Source: Pseudomonas akapageensis (GTDB lineage Bacteria; Pseudomonadota; Gammaproteobacteria; Pseudomonadales; Pseudomonadaceae). Taken from it: a stretch of 64,000 bases of DNA. The stretch is from NCBI RefSeq assembly GCF_011355085.1, contig NZ_VXCP01000038.1, positions 287 to 64,286 on the forward strand. Direction: 5' to 3'. Made by a program: the position numbers and the translations under genes. The notes below the pieces were generated by a model. It was not told the origin of the DNA, did no database searches, and saw only the letters and a program-made list of their open reading frames with translations. This document shows, piece after piece, positions 51,025 to 59,436 of this stretch. Within the stretch, counting starts at the first letter, position 1, and every line of letters starts with the position of its first letter.

Positions 51025-52428
51025 TCAGCCCAGCCGTTCCTGGCGCAAGACCTCGCCGAAGACCCGCAGCGCCCAGTCCAGGTCCTGACGACCGTCCTGG
51101 GGGAAGCCCAGACGAAAGCATTGGCGATGCAGCCCCTGCAGGCTGAACACCTCACCAGGGGCGATCACTATCCGCTGCTCCAGCAAACGCTCGAAGACCC
51201 GCCTGGGTTCCACCGGCTCCCGGGCCTGGGCCCAGAGCCCAGCCCCCCCCATTGGCAGATTCAGTTTCAGCTGTTCACCCAGGTGTTCCTGCAACTGCCC
51301 GGCCAGGCCATGCAAGCGTTCCTGCAGGTGCAGGCGCATCTGCTGCAGATGAAGGTCGATCCGCCCCTTGCGATATAAGCGTGCAATGGCCCTCTGGCGA
51401 ATCGGCGGCATGCGGAAGGAACGCAACAGGAAGTGCCGCTGCAGCTCTGCGCTGAAATGCCGGGACAGCAGATAGCCATAGGGCGCTTCGGGGCCGATGA
51501 TGCGCTCCAGGGAAGAAAACACCAGCAAGCGTTCGGGGTTGACCAGATCACGCAGCTTTTGTCCCGGCTCGTCGACGAAACAGAACTCGCCATCCAGGTC
51601 ATTTTCCAGCAGCCATGCCCCATGAAACTCCAGCAACCCGGCAATGGCCTCCTTGTCCGATTCGGGCATCAGGCTGCCCTGGGGTGCATTGATGCCGGAG
51701 CACAGCAACACCAGGCGCACCGGTTCACTGCGCAACAGCTGCTTGAATTGCTCCAGGTCCAGGCGACCGGCCTGACACAACGGCAGCTCGATAATGCGCA
51801 GGCCCGCCGCCTGCAAGACCCGCAACACCATCCACGAGCAAGGCGACGACACCAGCACGGTACTGCCGCGCAGCTCCAGGGCAGACAACATGATTTCCAG
51901 CACGGCCCGCACATCGACGCCGATGTAGACGTCATCGGCGCACCAATAGCACTGCGCCGAACGGGTATAGCGCGCCGCCAGTGCCGCTCGCAATTCAAGC
52001 TCGCCGCAGGGCTGCCGGAGGTTGCCCTGCCAGCGCGGATTCTGCCTGAGCAATTCACGCTCGAGCATCAGCAAGGTGTTGTCCAGGGTCAACAGCGCCG
52101 ATGGTTCGACATGACTCAACACCAGCATATCCGGCCGATTGGCATGGTATTGCAGGGTCTGCAGCAGGTCCTTTTCGCTCTGGCAGACCCGCCTGTTGCC
52201 AGGCATCTGGGCAAAGTACCCGGATTTGGCGACCGAATAGATCCGCCCTTCGCTTTCCAGCAAGGAGTAGGCGTATTGAATGGTTGAGATGGACACCTTC
52301 AAGCGCCGGGACAAATCGCGCAACGACGGCAGTTTTCTCCGCGTTCCCGGCGTCACTTCATTGACCAGGGTGGACAAGTAGCGATAGACCGCCTGATAGG
52401 CGAAACCGTTTTTCCGTTGCTTGTTCAT
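51025..52428 (-). CDS. MocR-type GntR/aminotransferase-like regulator with lysine-to-arginine change
   Basis: A 467-residue protein with an N-terminal GntR-type winged helix (SLRDLSRRLKVSISTIQYAYSLL) and a fold-I aminotransferase-like domain. In MocR proteins the PLP Lys lies in a G-S-F-S-K context before P-x-L-R-x-G-Y-L; here FSSLERIIGPEAPYGYLL has Arg309 there. The usual E-D-D-Y-D motif is present as ENDLDGEF. The protein probably binds PLP without a Schiff base, or not at all. Its ATG overlaps the PP-loop stop (TGATG), so it is translationally coupled and likely controls, or works with, that enzyme. Confidence 0.88.
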   Translation of the reverse strand: MNKQRKNGFAYQAVYRYLSTLVNEVTPGTRRKLPSLRDLSRRLKVSISTIQYAYSLLESEGRIYSVAKSGYFAQMPGNRRVCQSEKDLLQTLQYHANRPDMLVLSHVEPSALLTLDNTLLMLERELLRQNPRWQGNLRQPCGELELRAALAARYTRSAQCYWCADDVYIGVDVRAVLEIMLSALELRGSTVLVSSPCSWMVLRVLQAAGLRIIELPLCQAGRLDLEQFKQLLRSEPVRLVLLCSGINAPQGSLMPESDKEAIAGLLEFHGAWLLENDLDGEFCFVDEPGQKLRDLVNPERLLVFSSLERIIGPEAPYGYLLSRHFSAELQRHFLLRSFRMPPIRQRAIARLYRKGRIDLHLQQMRLHLQERLHGLAGQLQEHLGEQLKLNLPMGGAGLWAQAREPVEPRRVFERLLEQRIVIAPGEVFSLQGLHRQCFRLGFPQDGRQDLDWALRVFGEVLRQERLG

Positions 52429-53912
52429 CAGCGACCGGAAACACGCTCGAAGGTCATTTTTCCGGTACGAGGGTCACGGGACCTGATGCGTGACGTATCC
52501 GGATCACTGGCGCGCACGCTGACGATCAGCGAGCTGCGGTCAAGGCTGTCCGCCCGCTGCATGCCGTACAGGCGCTGCAGAGCCTGCGAGGGCAAACCAC
52601 TGATATCGGTCAGCCATTGCAGCACCGGCTCTGGCGCTGGTTCCCCGCGCAGTGCCTTGTGCAGATAGGGCAAGGCAACCAGCATGCCCGGATGACAGCG
52701 CCGCAGGAAGGCCTCCAGGTCCTGACCCTGGTTGACGAATGGTGTAAACAGCAGGCAAACCAGCTGCGCCTCACTCAAGCCATAGGCCTGTTGCGAAAAA
52801 TCGTCGGCCAACTGGCGCCGTTGCTTCAAGCCAGCCTCGTCCTCATAGGCTGCCAGGGCTTGTTCGATCAGCCCGGCAGGCATCCCCTTGCGCTGCATCA
52901 TGGCCTCGGCCAGTTGCAGGTACTCGTCGATACCATCACGGTAATCGCGATTGTGCACGAACTGCGCACGCAGCCCGCGCATATGGGCCATCAACAAGGG
53001 GTTGGCACAATCGGACTCACTGAACGCGAACGCCAGTTCGGCAAAGCGAAACCCCAGAAACTCGGTGAGCAAGCTGCTTTTGGTCGGCTCAGGTGTGTGC
53101 ACCAGATCATGTATGGACAAAAAACGCGGCTCGGCTGCCTGGCTGGGCAACGGCTCCGCCCCCTGGTAATTGTCGCCATGCAATTGCTGATAATAAGCAT
53201 GCCCCAGGGAATCGAACTGCTCCAGCAAGGCACCTTCACGCAAGGCTTCGCCGCCTTGCAACAGCCCGACATCGCGCAAGACGCGTCTACCCCAGGCCAG
53301 GTATCTGGCCTGCTCGGCCGGCGGATCGGTACAGATCACCAGATCGACGCCGCCCTCCCAGGCGATGATGCGCCGATAGAAGTCCGCCAGGTTCAAATAG
53401 CAGCTATTGCAGAACATGGCCCGGGCGTCGCCCGTGGTCAGGTGCCCGGCCATCAGCAGATCCATGCGATTGGCGTTCGAGGCCGCCATTGAAAGACGCG
53501 CCTTGGCGTCGAAGGCCAAAACCTGGTGGTCGTCGACCACCAGCACTTCCACCCTCGGGTCGTCATCGGCAAACAAGGCGTGATAGGTACGCTGGATGTT
53601 GCCCAGCACCGCCGAGGTCATCCCGGCATGGCGACACGTCGCCACGCGCAGTGCGAAAGTATCCGGCGCACGAGCGGCGATACTCAATTGGGCTGCGCGC
53701 ATGAAGGCCAGTGCGTGGGAACTGTCCTTGCCCCCCCCATAAGCCATCATGATGCGTAAACCACCGATGCGTTCCACTCCGCCAGCGGCAACGATCAGAC
53801 GCTGTATCAGCTGGTGCAGTGCAGTTTTCTGGGCAATGGAGAGATGGCCGAGCAATCGCTGCAATACCTGGTGATAGACGTTCTTCATGGCCTGATCGTG
53901 AGTCTCGCTCAT
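52428..53912 (-). CDS. PP-loop ATPase of unknown pathway
   Basis: A 494-residue protein with an N-type ATP-pyrophosphatase loop (MAYGGGKDSSHA, 58-65) and a CNSC motif (168-171) that may bind zinc or iron-sulfur, as in TtcA and WbpG-like enzymes. PP-loop enzymes adenylate carbonyl or phosphate oxygens to install N or S. The C-terminal half contains no domain I recognise. ATG 53912 is chosen because homologous sequence starts there; the frame is open to 54026. It is the first gene of a coupled pair with a degenerate MocR regulator. Substrate is unknown. Confidence 0.85.
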   Translation of the reverse strand: MSETHDQAMKNVYHQVLQRLLGHLSIAQKTALHQLIQRLIVAAGGVERIGGLRIMMAYGGGKDSSHALAFMRAAQLSIAARAPDTFALRVATCRHAGMTSAVLGNIQRTYHALFADDDPRVEVLVVDDHQVLAFDAKARLSMAASNANRMDLLMAGHLTTGDARAMFCNSCYLNLADFYRRIIAWEGGVDLVICTDPPAEQARYLAWGRRVLRDVGLLQGGEALREGALLEQFDSLGHAYYQQLHGDNYQGAEPLPSQAAEPRFLSIHDLVHTPEPTKSSLLTEFLGFRFAELAFAFSESDCANPLLMAHMRGLRAQFVHNRDYRDGIDEYLQLAEAMMQRKGMPAGLIEQALAAYEDEAGLKQRRQLADDFSQQAYGLSEAQLVCLLFTPFVNQGQDLEAFLRRCHPGMLVALPYLHKALRGEPAPEPVLQWLTDISGLPSQALQRLYGMQRADSLDRSSLIVSVRASDPDTSRIRSRDPRTGKMTFERVSGR

Positions 53913-54473
53913 AACTTTTACCTGACATCCAATGACGGTTACGCTCGGTACAGTAGTGCAACGCAAATTAACCTTTGCCAGCACACAGGGAGCAACGAAC
54001 AAGGTATTGAATACACCTCGCCGCACAAACCACTCTTGACAGAAATGGTCGATTTTAATTGCGACTTCCTAGGAAGTTTCCAACAACTTCCTACAACTAT
54101 TCAGTGTTCTATCTTCTGCCGCTCAAACACCAGAACGGGAGTATCGGTACCTGCTCCAGGCCTGATTTCTGGCGTATGCCGGTCCCACACCCAAGCAGAT
54201 CCGGGCATTGGCAGCACGATGTGCGAACTGGTAGTACGATCATGTCTCATTCCATGGAAATGACGATGGACGAGCCATTATCGGCACTTGCGCAGTGATT
54301 AAAAGATACAGAATCCAGTAAAAAACCAGTTCAGTTATTCTTCAAATCAGGGCATTGGGATGAAAGAGGAACGTGAAGTTTTATAGAACGCAAAATAGCG
54401 GAGGAACCGGTTTATATGCCATGAATAACCAAGAGGAAATTTCCGAAAACAGAAGCGGAATAGTCTGCACATA
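53913..54473. other. 560-base upstream region of the PP-loop/MocR pair
   Basis: No gene is convincingly supported. The region is more AT-rich than average and contains the repeated ACTTCCTA sites described separately. Two very short frames exist on the plus strand (54242-54298, 18 codons; 54421-54474, 17 codons); the latter has GGAGG 16 bases upstream and ends at the terminator, but spacing is long. A -35/-10 pair could not be identified with confidence. Confidence 0.5.
54064..54093. promoter_or_regulatory. Candidate MocR-type operator with repeated ACTTCCTA
   Basis: ACTTCCTAGGAAGT is a perfect 14-base palindrome (54064-54077), and the half-site ACTTCCTA recurs in the same orientation at 54086-54093, 22 bases on. 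GabR/PdxR-type MocR regulators bind direct repeats with helical spacing. The site is about 150 bases upstream of the PP-loop start. Confidence 0.4.
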
Positions 54474-54507
54474 AAAAAACGCCAAGGTAGTCAACCTTGG
54501 CGTTTTT
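54474..54507. terminator. Strong bidirectional intrinsic terminator
   Basis: AAAAAACGCCAAGG and CCTTGGCGTTTTT form a long stem with an A-run on one side and T-run on the other. It lies 44 bases past the stop of the oxidoreductase gene on the minus strand. Confidence 0.93.
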
Positions 54508-54551
54508 GCAAAACAGCAGCGTTGCGAGCCCTGTGTCGGGGCTATGGCCAT

Positions 54552-55574
54552 TCAGGCCGGGGCAACCTGCAATGCGACACGGGCACCGCATGGGCAATTA
54601 TCCATGTAACGATGCGCCTCGACGAACTGCTCGAACGGGAAAACCCGAGTGGCCTGGGGCACGAGGATCTTGTCCACTGTCATCTGGTTGATCTCGCGCA
54701 ACGCCCGCTCCAGGGCGGCCTTGTCCTGGGTAATGCCCAGTTCCGGCTTGCCGGTGAAATTACCCAGGCAATGCACGTAGAACTGGATGTTCTTCTGGAA
54801 CGCCGCACAGGCCGGGAACGGCGTCTGATTGCCGCCTTGCAGGCCGTAAAGCACCAGGCTGCCGCGCGGTGCCAGGGCATCGCCGAGCAGCGACATCTGC
54901 GGGCCGCCGAGGCCGTCCAGGACCATGTCGACCCCGCGCCCGTCGGTGTACTTCTTGATCTGCATGAGCAGATCCTGTTCCTCGGTGACGATGACCTTGT
55001 CGGCGCCCAACGACAGCAGATCCTCGCGCTGATCAGCCGATTTGGTCGCCGCGATGACCTTGATGCCCAACGCCTTGCCCAACTGCACGAACGAAGGGCC
55101 GGCACAATGACTGGCATCGGTGATCAGAGCGAACTGACCGGATTTGGCCCGCGCCAGGTCCATGTAAGCGAAATAGGCAACCAGCAACGGTGTGTAATAC
55201 ACGCTGGCCTCGAGCGGGGTAAGGATATCCGGGTAGCGCGTCAGGGACGCACGAGGCAGCACGATCACTTCACCGTAGACCGGATACCGGTTCGGGCTCT
55301 CGGCCGGAAAGCTGGCCACCTTGTCGCCCACGGCCAGGTCGTCCACGCCCTCGCCCACCGCGGTCACGATGCCCGCCATTTCCTGACCCAGGCCCGCAGG
55401 CAGGTGAGCTTGCGACGGCGCCAGGTTCTGACGCCAGAGTACGTCATACCAACTGATGCCGATCGCTTCGACGCGCACTTGCACCTCGCCGGGTGCGGGG
55501 TGGGCAGGTGCCTGCTCTTCGCACTTGAGCACATCGGCAGGGCCAAACTTGTGAAAACGGATCGTGCGCGACAT
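54552..55574 (-). CDS. Quinone oxidoreductase-like zinc-free MDR protein
   Basis: A 340-residue medium-chain dehydrogenase/reductase. It has an N-terminal GroES-like domain (FGPADVLKCEEQAPAHPAPGEV) and a Rossmann domain, but the Zn ligands of alcohol dehydrogenases are not evident, so it is closest to NADPH:quinone reductases. MSRTIRFHKFG at 55574 is the likely start. It would reduce quinones or enals with NADPH. A NodD-like LysR gene is divergent and probably regulates it. Confidence 0.88.
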   Translation of the reverse strand: MSRTIRFHKFGPADVLKCEEQAPAHPAPGEVQVRVEAIGISWYDVLWRQNLAPSQAHLPAGLGQEMAGIVTAVGEGVDDLAVGDKVASFPAESPNRYPVYGEVIVLPRASLTRYPDILTPLEASVYYTPLLVAYFAYMDLARAKSGQFALITDASHCAGPSFVQLGKALGIKVIAATKSADQREDLLSLGADKVIVTEEQDLLMQIKKYTDGRGVDMVLDGLGGPQMSLLGDALAPRGSLVLYGLQGGNQTPFPACAAFQKNIQFYVHCLGNFTGKPELGITQDKAALERALREINQMTVDKILVPQATRVFPFEQFVEAHRYMDNCPCGARVALQVAPA

Positions 55575-55643
55575 CACAAACCTCGTCAAATGAACCTCTA
55601 ATACCCTGAACTCTATCCGGGCTTTTACCGTTAGACCATCAGT

Positions 55644-55657
55644 GGCTATTAATAGTC
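55644..55657. promoter_or_regulatory. Possible LysR site between oxidoreductase and LysR genes
   Basis: GGCTATTAATAGTC contains the perfect palindrome CTATTAATAG (55646-55655), in the 213-base divergent region. It is a plausible half of a LysR-type site; no second half could be set with confidence. Confidence 0.3.
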
Positions 55658-55787
55658 GACATGCCTGTCATTGATTGCAAATCCATTTTACTGGGCTAAA
55701 ACACAAATTTTCCGGTGCAGGGTAACAGCCTTTGCCCGTAATATTCATGCCAAGCCCCATTCCTGACACTCCAGCGAAGCGAACCAG

Positions 55788-56702
55788 ATGAACCGTAACG
55801 ACCTGCGTCGCGTCGATCTGAACCTGCTGATCGTGTTCGAAACCCTGATGCACGAGCGCAGCGTAACGCGCGCGGCAGAAAAACTCTTCCTTGGCCAACC
55901 GGCGATCAGTGCAGCATTGTCTCGCTTGCGCAGCCTGTTCGACGATCCCTTGTTCGTGCGCACCGGCCGCAGCATGGAGCCCTCGGCCCGGGCGGTGGAA
56001 ATCTTCGCCCTGCTCTCGCCCGCCCTGGACTCCATCTCCACCGCGGTCAGCCGCGCTGCCGACTTCGATCCGGCCACCAGCACCGCGGTGTTTCGCATCG
56101 GCCTGTCCGACGACGCCGAGTTTGCCCTGCTGCCGATGCTGCTCAAGCGGGTGCGCGCCGAAGCACCCGGCATCGTCCTGGTGGTGCGGCGCGTCAACTA
56201 TATATTGATGCCGTCATTGCTGGCTTCCGGGGAAATCTCCATCGGCGTGAGTTACACCGCCGACCTGCCGGCCAATGCCAAGCGCAAGGTACTGCGCCGC
56301 AGCAGACCCAAACTGCTGCGCGCCGATACCATGCCTGGCGCCTTGAGCCTGGACGAGTTCTGCGCCAGGCCCCATGCACTGGTGTCGTTTGCCGGCGACC
56401 TGAGCGGCTTCATCGACGAAGCGCTGGATAAACTCGGCCGCAAGCGTCATGTGGTGCTGGCTGTGCCCCAATTCAACGGGCTCAGCACCCTGCTGTCGGG
56501 CACCGACATCGTCGCCACCGTACCCGACTACACCGCCGATGCCCTGACCGCCGCCGGCGGTGTGCGGGCCGAGGAATTGCCGATCGAGGTGCAGTCCTTC
56601 GAATTGCACATGGCCTGGCGGGGGTCGCAGGACAATGATCCGGGGGAGCGGTGGTTGCGGTCGCGGATTCAGATGTTCTTTGGGGATCCGGATAGTCTTT
56701 GA
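55788..56702 (+). CDS. NodD-like LysR regulator
   Basis: A 304-residue LysR-type regulator with the N-terminus DLRRVDLNLLIVFETLMHERSVTRAA, the NodD/LeuO-type beginning. The HTH continues EKLFLGQPAISAALSRLRSLFDDPLFVRTGR. The C-terminal effector domain is typical. It is divergent from the quinone oxidoreductase-like gene, the presumed target, and lies 256 bases before the Fic gene. Confidence 0.92.
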   Translation: MNRNDLRRVDLNLLIVFETLMHERSVTRAAEKLFLGQPAISAALSRLRSLFDDPLFVRTGRSMEPSARAVEIFALLSPALDSISTAVSRAADFDPATSTAVFRIGLSDDAEFALLPMLLKRVRAEAPGIVLVVRRVNYILMPSLLASGEISIGVSYTADLPANAKRKVLRRSRPKLLRADTMPGALSLDEFCARPHALVSFAGDLSGFIDEALDKLGRKRHVVLAVPQFNGLSTLLSGTDIVATVPDYTADALTAAGGVRAEELPIEVQSFELHMAWRGSQDNDPGERWLRSRIQMFFGDPDSL

Positions 56703-56820
56703 CTGCCACATCGTTGGGCGGCAAGGCAAGCACAGCCCTATACGCTTTCTCCCATCAAAGCGTTGTGGCCCCCTGACGCTGACTCAAGGGCAAGTGTCCA
56801 ACGGGGGGCGCCTCAGTATT

Positions 56821-56906
56821 TTATCGTTTTCGGCGAGAAAGGCTCTTTCGTTAATAAATTCAAGTGAAAGTTAGCGTTTTCGCACCCACCAAATTATCGT
56901 TTTCGC
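56821..56906 (+). promoter_or_regulatory. Three 13-mer direct repeats upstream of fic
   Basis: TTATCGTTTTCGG (56821-56833), TTAGCGTTTTCGC (56871-56883) and TTATCGTTTTCGC (56894-56906) are near-identical copies on the same strand. They occupy the gap before the Fic start at 56959, whose upstream DNA is AT-rich. They could be sites for a repressor or activator; spacings are 50 and 23 bases. No -35/-10 pair is assigned. Confidence 0.55.
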
Positions 56907-56958
56907 GTACTATCCCCTTCTGGCTATCATTTTTTTGCTCTGGCTAGGGAATCCGACA

Positions 56959-58503
56959 ATGCAAGTAGGCTTCAAAGCACTCGCCGATCGCTACGCTATC
57001 GCGCTTGCACAACCCCTACGTGTCGAGTCGGTGATCGGTACGACACGGATGAGTCGCGAGAGTGACGGACACGTCGAGAACAAGTATCCCGCCAGCTACC
57101 AGCCGGTGGACAATTTCGCGGGGCATTTCGAGTTTGGGCTCAAGTACGAAGAAATTCACCTCGAGTTTTTCGCTCGTCTGTTTGCGGCTGTTGGCCCAGA
57201 GCCCATCGAAGCCTGGTGCCGGCAAGCGCCCTTTGGCCAATATGCCCGCCGCACCGGATTCCTGTACGAGTGGTTAACCGGACAGCATCTGGATGTGCCA
57301 GATGTGACCAATGGCGGCTATGTCGATGCCGTTTCGTCGCAGCAGTACCTGACCCGCGTTAAGCCACTGCGGATACGGCGCTGGCGCATCAACGACAATC
57401 TGCCCGGCGTGCCGGAGTTCTGCCCCCTGGTCCGCCGTACCGATACCGTGCAACAAGCGCTGCAATTTGACCTGGATGCGGCACTGCGCGAGCTGAACCA
57501 GACCTTTGGTGCCGACATCCTGATGCGCACGGCCAGTTGGCTGACGTTCAAGGAGTCGCGTGCGAGCTTTCTGATTGAGAAAGAGGCAGACCAAGCCGAC
57601 AGGATCCAGCGGTTTGCTCACGTGATCGCCAAGTACTGTGGCCATATCAAGGATCCGTTGAGCAACGATAGCCTACACACGTTGCAAGCCGGTATTTTGG
57701 GTCATGAGTCCTTCGGACTGGGCCTGCGGCACTCGCCGGTCTTCATAGGACAGGCGACTATGCGCGAGGACATCGTGCACTACATTGCGCCGCAATTTGA
57801 GGTGCTGGCGCAACTGCTTGAGGGCCTGAAAGCATTCGAGCTGGCAACACGAGGCGCCGAACCGCTGGCTCGAGCTGCGGCCATCGCCTTCGCCTTTGTA
57901 TATATCCATCCCATGCGGGACGGCAATGGACGGATCCATCGCTTCCTGATCAACGACACCCTCATCCGCGACAAGGCGGTGCCTGATGGCGTGATCCTGC
58001 CGGTGTCGGCCACCATCACGAGCTCGATCGATTTTCGGGCGCGCTACGATCGTACACTGGAGGTGTTTTCGCGGCCATTCATGCAACGTTACGCAGCGTC
58101 CTATCGGTTTGGCGAACTCGTCGTCTACGAGGATGGCACCCCGAGCAACCTGGTCTTCGATGATTACGAGGATGCGCAATTTGCATGGCGCTATCCCGAC
58201 CTGACTGAACACGTCCTGTACACGGCACAGGTCGTGGCGCATACGGTCCGTACCGAGATGGCCGATGAGGCCCGTGTGCTGGTCATTTTCCAGCGCGCCC
58301 AGGAGCGGCTCAAAGAGGTGGTAGAAATGCCGGATCAGGACGCGAGCCGCATCATTCGCTCTCTCAAGGAAAATGGGTGGCAGGTATCTGACAAATTGAA
58401 GAAAGTCTATCCGCAGCTGGACGACGCTCACCGGGCGGAACGTATTGTGGAAGCCGTGCGCTCCGCATTCGAAGAACGTGAAGTGGGGAGCGGCGAAGAG
58501 TGA
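56959..58503 (+). CDS. Fic-domain adenylyltransferase-like protein
   Basis: A 514-residue Fic-family protein. The Fic motif HPMRDGNGRIHR (His317-Arg328) and the upstream flap segment RHSPVFIG are intact, so AMP transfer to a protein hydroxyl is plausible. SFLIEK (Ser203-Glu207) resembles the class II inhibitory SxxIE motif, though with Lys in place of Gly/Asn after Glu. The ATG at 56959 is chosen; a TTG at 56935 would add eight residues. The gene lacks a visible antitoxin partner and is somewhat less GC-rich than its neighbours. Confidence 0.9.
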   Translation: MQVGFKALADRYAIALAQPLRVESVIGTTRMSRESDGHVENKYPASYQPVDNFAGHFEFGLKYEEIHLEFFARLFAAVGPEPIEAWCRQAPFGQYARRTGFLYEWLTGQHLDVPDVTNGGYVDAVSSQQYLTRVKPLRIRRWRINDNLPGVPEFCPLVRRTDTVQQALQFDLDAALRELNQTFGADILMRTASWLTFKESRASFLIEKEADQADRIQRFAHVIAKYCGHIKDPLSNDSLHTLQAGILGHESFGLGLRHSPVFIGQATMREDIVHYIAPQFEVLAQLLEGLKAFELATRGAEPLARAAAIAFAFVYIHPMRDGNGRIHRFLINDTLIRDKAVPDGVILPVSATITSSIDFRARYDRTLEVFSRPFMQRYAASYRFGELVVYEDGTPSNLVFDDYEDAQFAWRYPDLTEHVLYTAQVVAHTVRTEMADEARVLVIFQRAQERLKEVVEMPDQDASRIIRSLKENGWQVSDKLKKVYPQLDDAHRAERIVEAVRSAFEEREVGSGEE

Positions 58504-58536
58504 TCTTCGATCTCACGTCTCACAGATTCCCCATTC

Positions 58537-59436
58537 TCAATGGGAGTTGCTGTCCCAGAACCAACTCCATATGCCAGGTAAATGGACCGGTTGGTTGGCA
58601 TCGCGAACCGTACGGGCAAGGGCGGCACGTTGCAAGGCTGCCTGTTCGTCGTAAAAAGGTTTGGCGGCGGTGGTCACACCGGTCTCGCGCGCGCTGTCGA
58701 GCAGAATCTGTAGATATTCCTCAATATGCCAGGACGTGTAGCGATTGAGATCGTGAAACGTCACGACCACCGGAATGACGCCATCAACCGTCGGCAGTTC
58801 TCCGGCCGCAATCCGTTCGCGCACCTCGGACATTTGCCTGAGGAGATTGGCACGCCGGCGTGGGCTGCCGTTGAAGCCCCATATCTTACCGTCGTTGGCG
58901 CTCAGGTCGGTCAGCAACACCTTCAAGTTGTGTCGTTGATACGCGGCAAAGGTGCGTTTGTCGTAATTCCAGAACGGCGGGCGCAACAGCACCGGTGCGC
59001 TGCCAGTGATGGCAGCAATGTCCGCCGAGCCCAGTGTGAGCGCCTGTTCGAGTTCTTGCGCAGAGAGCGAGCGGTGATTGGTATGCCACGGTGTCGCGGT
59101 GTGGAAGCCCAGGATGTGTCCCGCCGCATTTTCACGCTGCATGATTTTGCGCCCCAGTTCGCTGCCACCGGCCCGGGGTGCTTCTGTCTGCACGAAAAAC
59201 ACGGCCTTGATGCCCGGCTCGATCGGGTTGTTGGCCAGCACGTCGAGAATGGCACTTGTCGGATTGAAAAAACCGGACGCGCTTGGACCGTCGTCGAAGG
59301 TCAGCAGAAAACGGATCGGTGGAGTCGAACGCAGAATCTGCTCGGTCTTCGGGGTCAGTTCGATCGGCGGGCCGATACAGCCGCTGAGAGCGACCGTAGC
59401 GGCAAGGGCAAATAGAATATTGGCGATCAATTTCAT
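58537..59436 (-). CDS. Polysaccharide deacetylase lipoprotein
   Basis: A 299-residue protein with a lipoprotein signal (hydrophobic segment ending ALSG-C). The NodB homology domain shows FLLTFDDGPS (motif 1), HTATPWHTNHRS (motif 2) and LLRPPFWNYD (motif 3). It should deacetylate an N-acetylated or O-acetylated polymer at the inner-membrane or outer-membrane periplasmic face. ATG 59436 overlaps the previous stop (ATGA). The rest of the ORF up to 59937 is an out-of-family shadow. It is the last gene of the exporter operon. Confidence 0.88.
   Translation of the reverse strand: MKLIANILFALAATVALSGCIGPPIELTPKTEQILRSTPPIRFLLTFDDGPSASGFFNPTSAILDVLANNPIEPGIKAVFFVQTEAPRAGGSELGRKIMQRENAAGHILGFHTATPWHTNHRSLSAQELEQALTLGSADIAAITGSAPVLLRPPFWNYDKRTFAAYQRHNLKVLLTDLSANDGKIWGFNGSPRRRANLLRQMSEVRERIAAGELPTVDGVIPVVVTFHDLNRYTSWHIEEYLQILLDSARETGVTTAAKPFYDEQAALQRAALARTVRDANQPVHLPGIWSWFWDSNSH

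Noticed and set aside
54242..54298. 18-codon frame in the PP-loop upstream region
   Set aside because: No ribosome site; too short to be supported without conservation data.
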